This document shows positions 10,676-19,710 of a stretch of DNA of 64,000 nt, piece after piece. The position numbers and the translations under genes were made by a program. Numbering within the stretch: the first letter of the stretch is position 1; every line of letters starts with the position of its first letter. The notes under the pieces were generated by a model, which was given only the letters and a program-made list of their open reading frames with translations, did not search any database and had not been told where the DNA came from. Source of the DNA: Ursus arctos (lineage: Eukaryota > Chordata > Mammalia > Carnivora > Ursidae). Location of the stretch: contig NW_026622764.1 in NCBI RefSeq assembly GCF_023065955.2, positions 43,965,833-44,029,832 on the forward strand, given 5' to 3'.

Positions 10676-11150
10676 TTTTTTTAGGATGTTACAACAAAAC
10701 ATCACAGATCTTATAAAAAACTGAAATTTCTCACAGTTTTCTAAGCAGCTGCCTCTAAACATCCTCCCCTCCCCCGCACTGAGGGGGCTGGCAAGTCTAA
10801 AATGGGCTGGGCAGGCTGGTATACTGGAATATCAGGTAAGAATTGCTTTTGCCATTTTGAGTCCAAAATTAGTAGGGTAGGTTGGAAGGCTGGAAACTCA
10901 GGCAGGGTTTCTATGTTATAGTCTTGAGGCAAAATTACTTTTTGCCTATGGGACTACAGTTTTTCTTTCAAGGCCTTTAACTGAATGAATAAGACCCACC
11001 CACATTATTGAGGATAATTCTTACTTAAAGTCAACTGATTGTTAATACTAATCACACCTAAAAAATATCTTCATTGTATCATCTAGTTTTAACCAAACAG
11101 GTGGACACCATATCCTAGCCAAGTCACCACATAAAATTGAGCATCACAAT
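10676..11150 (-). repeat. Old LTR-like interspersed repeat
   Basis: Left end AGGATGTTACAACAAAACATC, AAATTTCTCACAGTTTTC; right part ACCCACCCACATTATTGAGG, AATCACACCTAAAAAATATC, and terminal CACATAAAATTGAGCATCACAA. I recognise this as a common mammalian repeat, probably of the ERVL-MaLR type in reverse orientation, but cannot fix the family. It abuts the truncated 5' end of the L1. Confidence 0.5.
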
Positions 11151-11284
11151 ACTCTACATTACATAAATTGACTAACCTAAGGTCACAGAGAATCAAAGAT
11201 TATCCAGAAAAGGACACAGAAGACCATATAGCTAAAGTCTTCATTTCACAGATGACGAAAGTATGGAGCAATAAGGTGGAGTGA
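11151..11284 (-). repeat. Possible MIR fragment
   Basis: Contains ACCTAAGGTCACAGAGAATC and CTTCATTTCACAGATGACG, both resembling reverse MIR core phrases but out of the usual order. Low certainty. Confidence 0.3.
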
Positions 11285-11520
11285 ATTATTGGAGGCAATG
11301 TGAGTAGATAGAGGACTTTGGAGTCAGAAAGATATAAATATGAGGCTCAGGTTCATCTTTTATCAGTTGTGTATCTTTTGACAAGATATTAACCTCTCTC
11401 TGCTCAGTTTCAACATCTGTAAGATGGGAATTATCTACCATCTTTAACAGTAACATTTTGCAAGAACAGTGTGTGGTAGAAAGTAATTACTCAATAATTG
11501 GAAATTAATTATCATTATTG
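11285..11520 (+). repeat. MIR SINE fossil
   Basis: Forward order: GGACTTTGGAGTCAGAAAG, TCAGTTGTGTATCTTTTGAC, AACCTCTCTCTGCTCAGTTTC, ATCTGTAAGATGGGAATTAT, AGTAATTACTCAATAATTGG. Near full length and strongly diverged. Confidence 0.8.
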
Positions 11521-12691
11521 ATAACAACATGGGGACTTAAAATCTAGCTTTTAACTTGCTTAAGAGCTCAGCTAGGAAGTGAAAAAGAGTGTCACCTTTC
11601 TAGTTCTTTGTTCCTTATCACAATAGTGTTTTCAGTAATAATGTGAAATTATGCCGAATGTGATAGACCATCCAATCAACTGCATATACTTTTAAATCCA
11701 TGTATTCCTCACTTATCCATGCTGAAATAAAATCAGGCAATGTTCTGTCAGTTGCAGATTCATATCAGGGTTGGGAGATTCAGGAAGGTATTCTCAGGCA
11801 TTTTGAAAAGTATGTTGAAGACTGTTCTGGTAGGGAGGCCTGAGTCCATGTTGGATGAATTTCTGAGATGTTGATCCAGGGATGTTTGTTTTGTGGCTCT
11901 CGTTTTCTCATCACAAATTGTAATCATGGGCCTTAGAGATCATGGTACTGTCCTCTCTCTTGGAATCAGGATGTCTGCTTTTGCTACCTCGAGCCATTGG
12001 CTCACCAACTTAGGAGCTTCCCTGTGCTTGTGGATGTTATGTAGAGAAAACCTGTGTTGGCAGAGGCTGACCTAGCTCTTACTTGTGGAGAAATCTCCAT
12101 CTTTTGATCCTTTACCGTGTTGTTGCTTTACAATGTCAAGAGTCTAAAAGCTTTGGTTTGTATGGTGGCCAAACGCCTAGACATTCAGGACTGAGTTTGA
12201 TCCTTCATTCACAAAATCAAAGATTCCTCTCTCAGCCACAGGTCCTGCTTGTTGCCTTATAAAATTGGATTACTACTGTCACTAGAGCACTGCCTTTCCT
12301 TTTATCAGTCATTCTAAAAGCGTGACTATAGGTATGCCAATAAAATGATGAGATAGCCCTCACTTCCCACAAACACACCGGAAAAAGTACCAACTGAATT
12401 TGTCTTTGAAAGTCATTTTTCTTCAAACATTTTTGAAGCTAACTGTTCAGAACTGTTTTTAAAATGTCTTGTAGTGACAGTTCTAACAAAAGGAAAAAAT
12501 TAGTGTTGTTATGTTGTAGTCATACGACATTCTTCTAGGCTGTACTATATTTTTTCCCTTTCATTTTTTCCCTCACTTTCTTCCATTTCTTCTTGGAGGA
12601 TGGGAAGGGGAAGAGAGAATGGGAGTCAAGGTTAAGGAGACAAAGAGAAGCTGGGGGACCTGGATGGGGAGCATTTCAGAAGGACTACAGA
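11521..12691. other. No gene; unique sequence
   Basis: About 1.2 kb of DNA with no recognised repeat. Open frames of 60-64 codons at 11893-12075 (plus) and 12232-12426 (minus) have no domain or splice context. A GA-rich purine stretch at 12595-12660 is simple-sequence-like. Confidence 0.45.
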
Positions 12692-12865
12692 GGGTAATGC
12701 TTTTCAAACTTTAATGTGCATTGAAATCTTTGGGGATCATGCCAAAATTCAGATTCTGATTCAGTAGGTTAGAGTGCAGACTGAGGGTCTACATTTCTAC
12801 CATATTTCTGGGTGATGTCAGTTATACCGGTCCATGCTCAGTATTCTGAGTAAAGAACACAGGGA
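12692..12865 (+). mobile_element. MER5A-type hAT-Charlie element
   Basis: Order: GCTTTTCAAACTTTAATGTGCATTG, AATTCAGATTCTGATTCAGTAGG, CTACATTTCTACC, GGGTGATG. The GATTCTGATTCAGTAGG core is diagnostic for the family. Non-coding, non-autonomous. Confidence 0.75.
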
Positions 12866-12894
12866 GAGAGGGAAGCCACAGTATAAGGACCACT

Positions 12895-13015
12895 CTCAAT
12901 GAGACATCTTACATGTTCACTCAGGTGCTCCTCACAACAGCCTCGTAAAATTACTTTTCCCTCATTACAAACAAGATTGTAGACTCAGAGAGGTTAGGTA
13001 ACGAAACAAGCTGGA
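12895..13015 (-). repeat. MIR SINE fragment, reverse orientation
   Basis: Contains TGCTCCTCACAACAGCCTCG, a degenerate CCCTCATTACAAACAAG and ACTCAGAGAGGTTAGGTAACG, the reverse MIR core. Only the central domain is kept. Confidence 0.7.
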
Positions 13016-13199
13016 TACAAATGTGGTGTTTGGTGACAAGGATCCCAGCTGGCCTGTCAGTGCTGCCTCTCACTGTTAATGTGTGTGGTGCCCTCCTTGC
13101 TACTGATGTTCAGTCTCCAGCATGGTGCCTACATTCTGCTCCACAGCAATTTCTCACAGCCTTTTCCACCCTCATTTGTCCAGGGGCTTTGGTTTGGTT
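13016..13199. other. No gene; unique or worn L2 sequence
   Basis: Pyrimidine-biased unique-looking stretch before the recognised L2. The long plus-strand open frames that start here (13021-13290, 13079-13633) cross the SINE and L2 boundary and are not coding. Confidence 0.4.
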
Positions 13200-13280
13200 G
13201 CAGCTCCCTTCCCTGCCCCCAGTCTCTTTTTCTCCTCCTTATACACTACTTATACACTACTACCAAAGTGATTTTTATTT

Positions 13281-13459
13281 ATTTTTTTAAGATTTTTTAT
13301 TTATTTTTTGGGGGGGGGGAGAGGGAGAGAGAATCCCAAGCAGACTCCATGCTCAGCATGGAGCCTGAAGCGGGGTTCAGTGTCATGACCCTGAGATCAG
13401 GACCTGAGCTGAAACCAAGAGTCGGACCCTTAACCAACTGCACCACCCAGGCACCCCCA
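13281..13459 (-). mobile_element. CAN-SINE, minus strand, older copy
   Basis: Reverse complement of the CAN-SINE: AAGATTTTTTATTTATTTTTTG tail, a G-run at about 13310-13319, GAGAGGGAGAGAGAATC, CAAGCAGACTCCATG, CATGACCCTGAGATCAGG and terminal ACTGCACCACCCAGGCACCCCC. Imperfect flanking duplication (AAAGTGATTTTTA versus AAAGATTTTTAAC). More diverged than the copies at 6345 and 13804. Confidence 0.92.
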
Positions 13460-13803
13460 GAAAGATTTTTAACGTGTAACTGTCATCAAATTCTCCCCTG
13501 TTCAAAAAACTTCGGCATATATGACACACTCTTTGGCTTGTCATTCAAGGCTTTCTGGGATATCCCTGCTTCCCAGGTCTCTCCTGGCATATCTGCTGGG
13601 TTGCAACCAAATGGGATCCTCCTGTTTGCTTGAATAGATCCTAAGTTTCCCTGCCTCCAAACATTTGACATTTGCTTATTTGATCTTTCTCCTGCAATCC
13701 TCAACCCCCCATCTCAGCATGTTAGGAATCTTTCCATGCCTTGTCTATCTCCCTCAGCCAAATACCAGCGCTCCCTTCTTTGGAAATTTGCAGAACCCTT
13801 TCC

Positions 13804-14000
13804 TTTTTTTTTTTTTTTAAACTTTATTTATTTATGTGACAGAGAGACAGCCAGCGAGAGAGGGAACACAGCAGGCGAGTGAGAGAGGAAGAAGCAGGCT
13901 CCCAGCAGAGGAGCCCGATGTGGGACTCGATCCCGGAACGCTGGGATCACGCCCTGAGCCGAAGGCAGACGCTTTAACGACTGCGCTACCCAGGCGCCCC
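13804..14000 (-). mobile_element. CAN-SINE, young ursid-type, minus strand
   Basis: T15 tail, then TTTATTTATTTATGTGACAGAG, CAGCCAGCGAGAGAGG, GATCCCGGAACG, GGGATCACGCCCTGAGCC, and head complement GACTGCGCTACCCAGGCGCCCC. A perfect 15-bp target duplication, TGCAGAACCCTTTCC, lies at 13789-13803 and 14001-14015. Same lineage-specific variant as 6345-6546 and 54002-54206. Confidence 0.98.
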
Positions 14001-14185
14001 TGCAGAACCCTTTCCTGACATGATGTTTCTTATTCCATCTCAGGTAGTTTCAACCCCATTCTCAAGCAGGATGTGCGGCAATCTTCATGGACATTGCCAT
14101 CATTTAGTACTTGTGTAATTCCCTCTCCTTCTGGGTATCAGGGGCACAGAGAGCAGAGCAAGCACTAAGCAATATTCCATGAATG

Positions 14186-14379
14186 AAGTTGTGTAATACT
14201 GTAAGATTGAGAATCGTGAATGAGATTAGATGGTGAGTAAATTGTAAGTTAAGTACTCTTGGAATATTAGCTCTTTTTGTGTGTGTTTTTGCTTTTTTTG
14301 AGTCCTTAATGAGCTAACTAAAGCTCAGAATAAAACTTATATAACAATATGTAATGTGTCCAGTACTCATTCTCATCAT
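14186..14379. other. No gene or recognised repeat
   Basis: Short unique stretch with nothing recognised. Confidence 0.5.
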
Positions 14380-14480
14380 CGTCTGTAACGTGCAACAAAG
14401 AAATCCCCCGTTCCCAGGATATAGAACACCTAGAACAGAGCCTGGCACGTAGGAGAGGCTCACCAAATGTTGATTCCCAT
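14380..14480 (+). repeat. MIR or L2 3' tail fragment
   Basis: AGAACACCTAGAACAGAGCC, TGGCACGTAGGAGAGGCTCACC and AAATGTTGATTCCC follow the shared MIR/L2 3' end. Too short to say which. Confidence 0.6.
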
Positions 14481-14999
14481 CATTTTGCTCTCTAACTTAA
14501 TTGTATAGGACTACTGAAGGGATTTCTTTGATCTAGAAAGCTTGCACCGCAGTGAGAAGGAAGCATTTGGTTTTCAGCTTTTTTTTTTTTTTTAACTGCC
14601 AGGTGTAGAAATATCTTGTGAAATAGAAAGTGGGAAGCCACATCTCCCTGGAAACCTTTTGATATTCTTAGACAAATCAGAAGAGCAATGAATAGCCACT
14701 GGTAATAACAATAACTCACTAAGCACCATGTTCCTTTGTCTTGGCAGAATGTTTTGGAATGACTGCCAGTCTTTGTAGTTCTTCCATAAAGCAATCCTCC
14801 TGTGATGATTCAGTTTAAGGTAAGACTACCACTTCTTCACCTATGGTGGAGGCTAAAGAAGGAAGATGAAATGCAGTACAGATGCCAACTTAATAAGAAA
14901 ATTATTCAAGTCGCCAGTCCTCTGTGTTACTAGAGCTGAGCTTCATGTCACTCACTAGCATTGATGTCAAGAGAGAAAAGATTGTTTCCTATGTGTATT
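14481..14999. other. No gene or recognised repeat
   Basis: Unique-looking. It contains an isolated T-run (14580-14594). The 100-codon minus-strand frame at 14492-14794 has a poly-lysine run from that T-run and no domain. Confidence 0.45.
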
Positions 15000-15130
15000 G
15001 ACAACAGGGACCCTTAAATTAAAGTGTGCATAAGACTCATCTGGGAAACTTGTTAAAAATGGAAATCTCTGAGAAATTCTGATTCAGTAGTTATGGAGTA
15101 GGACTTCAGAATCTCATGTAAGTGGCTCTT
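15000..15130 (+). mobile_element. MER5A-type hAT-Charlie fragment
   Basis: AAAGTGTGCATAAGACTCATCTGG, AACTTGTTAAAAATGG, GAAATTCTGATTCAGTAG and CAGAATCTCATGTAAG follow the MER5A order. The 3' terminus is missing. Confidence 0.7.
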
Positions 15131-15139
15131 GGACTACCT

Positions 15140-15320
15140 TACAGTTTTCATACACAGCTGAGGAAATTGAGGGTCAGATTATTAACCAGGAAAATAAAAA
15201 TGGAAATGCCAAGTGATTTCCCAAAGTTCACATGGATAGAGATATGGAGGAGTCAGGATTCCAACCTAAGTTTTTTTTATGCCAATCTACAGTTATTTCT
15301 TCTAACTCCCTGTTGTCTCC
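15140..15320 (-). repeat. MIR fossil with a foreign 27-bp insert
   Basis: Reverse MIR phrases ACAGCTGAGGAAATTGAGGGTCA and AAGTGATTTCCCAAAGTTCAC flank a stretch (15176-15202) that does not belong to the MIR. In the consensus, as I remember it, these two phrases are separated by only a few bases (about GAGAGGTT). The inserted 27 bp are an exact copy of 15993-16019. Confidence 0.65.
15176..15202. repeat. 27-bp direct repeat, copy 1
   Basis: Begins AGATTATTAACCAGG and ends AAAATAAAAATG. Identical over 27 bases to 15993-16019, 817 bp downstream and in the same orientation. The flanks differ on both sides. It sits inside a MIR core, so this copy is probably the derived one. Confidence 0.95.
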
Positions 15321-15333
15321 AATTATCTAGGGA

Positions 15334-15505
15334 TGTGTGTCTCAAAATTAATGTACATACACACCAGCTGGAAAACTTGTCAAAATGTAGAATCAGATAC
15401 AGTAGGTGTGAGGAGGGGCCAGATTCTGCATTTCTAACAGGCTCCTGGGTGCTGCCGCCATTGCTGTTGTGCACACCACACTTGGAGCGGCCAAAATGTA
15501 GGACA
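15334..15505 (+). mobile_element. MER5A-type hAT-Charlie element
   Basis: GTGTCTCAAAATTAATGTAC, CAGCTGGAAAACTTGTC, GAATCAGATACAGTAGGTGTG, TTCTGCATTTCTAACAGGCTCC, GGGTGCTGCCGC and CACCACACTTGGAGC follow the MER5A order to near full length. A second MER5A lies just upstream, with the MIR between. Confidence 0.75.
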
Positions 15506-15992
15506 TCACTCGGTCTGGATTGAAACATTTAAGGAAATGAGAGCTGGCCATGAGCTGAAATAAATTGGCCCTTTCTGACTCTGTAGCCTCTATTGTAGAT
15601 AACACAGGACTGAGAAAATAGAAGGCTACTAGGTAAATAAGAATACAATGTAGTTGCTGAAAGGTCCTGGGGAATCACACGGTGGCCCTGAGTAAATCTT
15701 GCCTTTTTCCCCCTCTTTGGTGTAGTTTTCATGGTGATCCGTTTCCCGAGGAAGCTACTGAGCGAGTCTGATGAAAGCAGATGATTGTTCCTAGAAATAT
15801 GAGTGAAGTAACAAGAAATGAAGAAGATGCATGAGAAGAAATAGAACAGAAAGCATGGTTGGAGTTAATGTGAATTTTTTTTAGATTATGAAGTGACCTA
15901 AAAATAAAAGTGAAATGAAAAACATTTATGTGTGTTCATAAGTATAGTTAACAGGGTTTCAAAAAATACCATAAAATTAGGTTATGGAGTTG
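15506..15992. other. No gene or recognised repeat
   Basis: Unique-looking; minus-strand open frames (15529-15732 and partners) have no features of a gene. Confidence 0.45.
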
Positions 15993-16019
15993 AGATTATT
16001 AACCAGGAAAATAAAAATG
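15993..16019. repeat. 27-bp direct repeat, copy 2
   Basis: Exact match of 15176-15202. It lies in unmarked AT-rich DNA, so this is the more likely donor. The downstream sequence (AACATACAAAATTACC) is unlike that after copy 1. Confidence 0.95.
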
Positions 16020-16265
16020 AACATACAAAATTACCTGCTTCTTTTTCTAAAGTCTTCAAGACTAGGTATTTTATATCTTTTCAGAAAAGGGAAAGAAATA
16101 AAAGCCGAAGTAGAATTACTTCTGCATTGAAGGAGAAGTATTTCATTTGGCATAACAGAGAAATTCAGAGTCTAAAGTCTGAAAATAGTATATTGGGGGA
16201 GGATATAGACACAACATTTTTAGAAATTTTTAGAAAGCAGTGTTTCTTCTCTGAAGAACTTTAAT
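16020..16265. other. No gene or recognised repeat
   Basis: AT-rich unique DNA. The plus-strand 110-codon frame (15932-16264) spans this region. It is lysine/asparagine-rich as expected from A-rich DNA, and has no domain. Confidence 0.45.
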
Positions 16266-16269
16266 CAAT

Positions 16270-16540
16270 TAAGACTTGAGTTCCCATTATGTGCCAGACA
16301 CTAGGCTGGGTACAGGAATACTGCAATGATAAGACACAGTACCTCCCATGAGACAGGAAACAGATGTGCAAATAGATAACTATAATGCGATGGAATGACT
16401 GCAATAGTGAAATTGTGACCTAAATGCGGGAAGTCAGAAAAAGAACTAATTTTAATCCAGATGAATTAGGGGAGTCTTCAAAGAAGACATAAAATTTAAT
16501 ATAAGCCTTGCAGGACAGTAAGACATGGTTTGTAGAAGTT
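16270..16540 (-). repeat. L2 LINE 3' end, reverse orientation
   Basis: Starts TTCCCATTATGTGCCAGACAC, GGCTGGGTACAGGAATACTGCAATG, ATAAGACACAGTACCTCCC, and later GTCTTCAAAGAAGACATAAAATTT, matching the reverse complement of the L2 3' region from its tail inward. Confidence 0.65.
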
Positions 16541-16584
16541 TGTTAATATTCACTTCAGCAAGTATTATTTATTATTACATAAAA

Positions 16585-16780
16585 TGGGTAATAAAAGACT
16601 CCCTATGAAAGCTGACAGTCCTGAGTTCAAATCCCAGCCCCACTGCTTCATGACTGCATAGCCTTGGGCATGTTACGGGATCTCTTTGAATCAACATTTT
16701 CTCTTTTGAATAACAATATGGTATTCCCATGAGGAAATAAATAAGATAAATGACAAGACAGTAAGTGTATGACTTCCAGT
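16585..16780 (+). repeat. MIR SINE fossil
   Basis: ACAGTCCTGAGTTCAAATCCCAGCCC is the tRNA-like B-box region. It is followed by CTTCATGACTGCATAGCC, TTGGGCATGTTACGGG, TCTCTTTGAATCAACATTTTCTC and AGTAAGTGTATGAC. Clear MIR order. Confidence 0.85.
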
Positions 16781-16969
16781 CTTCTAAATATACCTGTCTT
16801 CCAATGTCAAGAGATTTAGGCCCAAACTAAATTCCTGAACACATAATTCTTTGGAATGAGGCTGTTCCTTTTATAAGTGCCACATTTGTTGGTTAAATTC
16901 TCTGTTCTAAGATTTCCGTTCATTTCCCCATCTAGATTTTCCCTCATGACATTTGTACCGGCTTTCATA
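16781..16969. other. No gene or recognised repeat
   Basis: Short unique stretch; nothing recognised. Confidence 0.5.
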
Positions 16970-17415
16970 GCATTTCCTACAAAATTCATATCCATGCAGA
17001 ACCTCAGAATGTGACTTTATTTAGAAACCAGGTCTTTGCAGACATAATTAGTTATATTACAGTGGGGTCATACTGAATTAGGGTGGGCCCTAAATTGAGT
17101 ACAACTAGTGCCCCTATGGGAAGAGGAAAAGGTGCACAGAGGCATGAGGGAGAAGGTCATGCAAGGACAGAGGCAGAGATTGGAGTTATGCTGCCACAAG
17201 CCAAGGGACAATGAGGGTTACTGGCAACTACCAGAAACTAGAAAAGTCCAGGAAGGATTCTTCCCAAGGCTCTAAAGGGCCTCTGGAGGAAGCATGGCCC
17301 TGACAATACTTTGATTTTGGATTTCTAGCCTCTAGTATTAGGAGAGAATAAATTTTTGTTGTTTTAAGCTACCCATTTCTGACACTTTGTTACAGCAACC
17401 CTAAGAAACTAACAT
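16970..17415 (+). mobile_element. MaLR/MLT1-type solo LTR
   Basis: AAAATTCATATCCATGCAG, CCTCAGAATGTGACTTTATTTAG, GGGTGGGCCCTAAATTGAG, GCCACAAGCCAAGGGACAAT, a CAGCCTCTAGTATTAGG-like block, GAGAATAAATTTTTGTTG (carrying the LTR AATAAA) and TTACAGCAACCCTAAGAAAC. These are the ordered landmarks of ERVL-MaLR LTRs. It is a non-coding solo LTR with no internal region seen beside it. Confidence 0.8.
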
Positions 17416-17429
17416 GACACCTGTATGTC

Positions 17430-18040
17430 ATCTGCCTTCCACTTAGAGTCATGAGATTAGTTCTGAAGGCACATGGTGGCTTTGCAACCTGTTGACTTGA
17501 CTAGGTTGGGCTGCATTTCCTACAATTCTCTTCCTTATATGCTTTTGGTTAAGGTGGGCCACAAGAAACATTTTTGCACAAGCTTTGAGGGTCACCATTG
17601 TAATAACAGTAGCCATATTGTTTCTGTGCTCAGAAAGTCAGGCCAGGGTCATCTGGTGCTTGTGTAGCTCTTACACACTGGTGTGGGGCAGCAACCAGAC
17701 CCATAGCTGCGAAACATTCCCCCTGGACACTCCTTCAGCTTCTCTTACTCCTAGGCCAGGTATGTTTATCCCTGTAAGGAAGGATCCATTTTCTCTTGCA
17801 GGAGACCATGAGAGACTCTACGTAGGTTCTAGTTTGTCCTCTCTCTCCCCACTTTACGGCCATCTTCTCTTCCCAGCTGCATGGCCTGCAGACATCAAGC
17901 TCCTGGATCAGATGCAAAGACAACAGCCTTGCAGAAACTATTTCCCAGCAACCTTCACTTTGTATGGTCAAGTCCCTATAATAAATTACTGTTGTGATTG
18001 GGTCCTCACAGGTACAGGCACCCAGTGCCCCAGTGTTCAG
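17430..18040 (+). repeat. Unclassified LTR-like repeat
   Basis: GAGACTCTACGTAGG, ATGGCCTGCAGACATCAAGC, CAGCAACCTTCACTTTG, TCAAGTCCCTATAATAAATTAC look like the 3' half of a mammalian LTR with its AATAAA. I cannot name the family. The 171-codon frame at 17585-18100 covers it and is not a gene by any sign I can see. Confidence 0.35.
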
Positions 18041-18059
18041 TGGAAAGGTTTCAGGCAAG

Positions 18060-18989
18060 GTAATCTCTCCCTGTCTACAGATAAGATGGCTATATTTTAA
18101 AAATCAGTGCACCTGAGGTTCTTGAACACACCAGGTGAAATGCCAAACAGTGTTTCATGTGAACTTACCTTTTAGAGTTTTCAGCCTCCAGGAAATATAG
18201 TGGCTCAGAATAAAGATCTCCCATTTGCTCTCCCTCATGTTTGTGACTCTTTTTTTCTCCTTGCTTTGCTACCAGAGAAAAGAAAATTAAAGTCAGCTCC
18301 TACTGTTCTCTGCTTCTACTCCTGCTGGGAGCAGTAGGCTCCAGGGTTCATATTCTGCTTTATAATGGCTTTTTCAGCCATCATTTGGGAAGACCTTGGC
18401 TCGACTGTCAGCATGGAGCGTGGCTGTCTACAGCTGGAGCCTCAGAGGAGAGCCCCTGACTCTGTAGTGACAACCCCATCCCTTCAACCTTGTCCTAGAT
18501 CTCTTCCCCGAAAGCCAGACAATGTAATCAGAGACATCCTGATGCTGATGGGAAGAAGATGAATCGCGATAATGGGCGTTGCATTTTTTTTTAAGTTCCC
18601 ATTCACTTTGTGCATAAAAGCTGGCCATGACATTGGCAGCTGGCTCTTCCAGGCAGTTCTTCTAGTGCCAGCACTGAGTACAGTCTCAGAATATGGCCCG
18701 CAATGAAAGCTTCATGCAATTATAATGGAGATCTTGAAGCCAGAATGAATGCCTTCATTCACTGCAAACATAGCCCTTGCTATGGATGCTCAATTACATT
18801 TGATGCCTCCTGGATAGAGTGGGGGCAGGGAGGTGAATGGTGATGTCATCTTGGGAGAAAATGGGTTAGAATAAGCAAAAGGAGCCTTGCTGTTCTCAAT
18901 TCTAGTCAGCATGCTAGTAGAATGATGTCTGCAACCTGGCACTCTACACTTAATGGGTTATTGATAACAGTCTTTACTCACTTTTTTTA
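18060..18989. other. No gene; unique sequence
   Basis: About 900 bases with no recognised repeat. The two open frames near 18365-18628 overlap on opposite strands and lack domains. The part at 18680-18830 looks little worn and might be constrained, but that is only an impression. Confidence 0.45.
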
Positions 18990-19430
18990 AAAAAGAGAAT
19001 CCTTCCATAGCTTCCCTTGGCCCACAGGGCTAAGACTTAATTCAGTAACTTAGTATAAAGGGCCCTTCCCAACCTAGCCTCAACTTAGTGTCTCCAAACC
19101 ACTGGCCATTTCTTTAGAATACTATTCGCCTGAATATTTCTGTGCCTTATTTACCTTAATTTTTCTGTAAGGATTTTTCTTGCCTCTTTTCTGCCTTGGG
19201 AACTCTTACTTAGGTTTTAAGAAGTAGCTCAAACATTACTACCTTCGATATCCTCAGACAAAATGAAGAATTCTTTATACTGTGTTCCCCACAGCATCTT
19301 TTATAAACTTCTATTATAATCCACAGTACAAGTCATGTAATTATTGATTTATCTGTCTAACTTTTTAATTTTGTGTTTTCTGGTGGAATTGATGGACTCA
19401 TCAGAACCTAGAATAGGTCCTGGAATTAAG
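18990..19430 (+). repeat. L2 LINE 3' region
   Basis: CCATAGCTTCCCTTGGCCCACAGGGCTAAGACTT, AAGGGCCCTTCCCAACCTAGCC, GAACTCTTACTTAGG, AAGTAGCTCAAACATTACTACC, GTGTTCCCCACAGCATC and CCTAGAATAGGTCCTGG are L2 3' phrases in order. About 440 bp, one piece. Confidence 0.8.
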
Positions 19431-19479
19431 GTGGAATTAATAACTTTTCTTTTTGAAGAGAATTGAGTAGCATTGTGAA

Positions 19480-19710
19480 GAGAACAATTAACTTGGCCAA
19501 AAATCTTTAAATTATGAGTTTGGGTATCTGGTTTCTAATCTCCATATGACCTTAAAATACCTTTAATGGCTGGTCAGAGCTGAGTGACACTGACAAGCAT
19601 GAAAAGTCTCAATTTCTTCTTGCCTTGATTTCTTCACTTGCTAATTGGTGAATGTGATATCTGCTGTTGCTAACTCATAGATATGTCTTGTGAATCAAAT
19701 GAAATAATAT
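19480..19710 (+). repeat. Possible MIR fossil
   Basis: TTTGGGTATCTGGTTTCTAATC, CATATGACCTT, CAATTTCTTCTTGCC, TTCACTTGCTAATTGGTGAATG and a CAAATGAAATAATATG end follow MIR order at high divergence. Confidence 0.45.

Larger units (their letters stand above)
13200..14185 (+). repeat. L2 LINE 3' region hosting two SINEs
   Basis: L2 phrases are spread over three pieces: CCAAAGTGATTTTTA to 13280; then TCATCAAATTCTCCCCTGTTC, TTGTCATTCAAGGCTTTCTGGG, TCTCTCCTGGCATATC (13460-13803); then CTGCAGAACCCTTTCCTGAC, GTACTTGTGTAATTCCC and the terminal GCACAGAGAGCAGAGC...CCATGAATGAAGTTG (14001-14185). Two CAN-SINEs interrupt it. L2 predates them by far. Confidence 0.7.

Noticed and set aside
12595..12660. Purine-rich GA stretch as a triplex or regulatory element
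   Set aside because: Impure and short; nothing beyond composition.
13079..13633. 184-codon open frame, the longest in the window
   Set aside because: It runs from unique DNA through a reverse CAN-SINE into L2. The SINE supplies glycine/arginine/glutamate runs. No domain, and the frame ignores element boundaries, so it is chance.
15176..16019. Direct repeats considered as a CRISPR-like array or attachment sites
   Set aside because: Only two copies 817 bp apart in mammalian DNA with no spacers of regular size and no integrase.
17585..18100. 171-codon open frame
   Set aside because: Lies in an LTR-like repeat with its own AATAAA. No known domain or splice context. The opposite strand is also open, which is composition.
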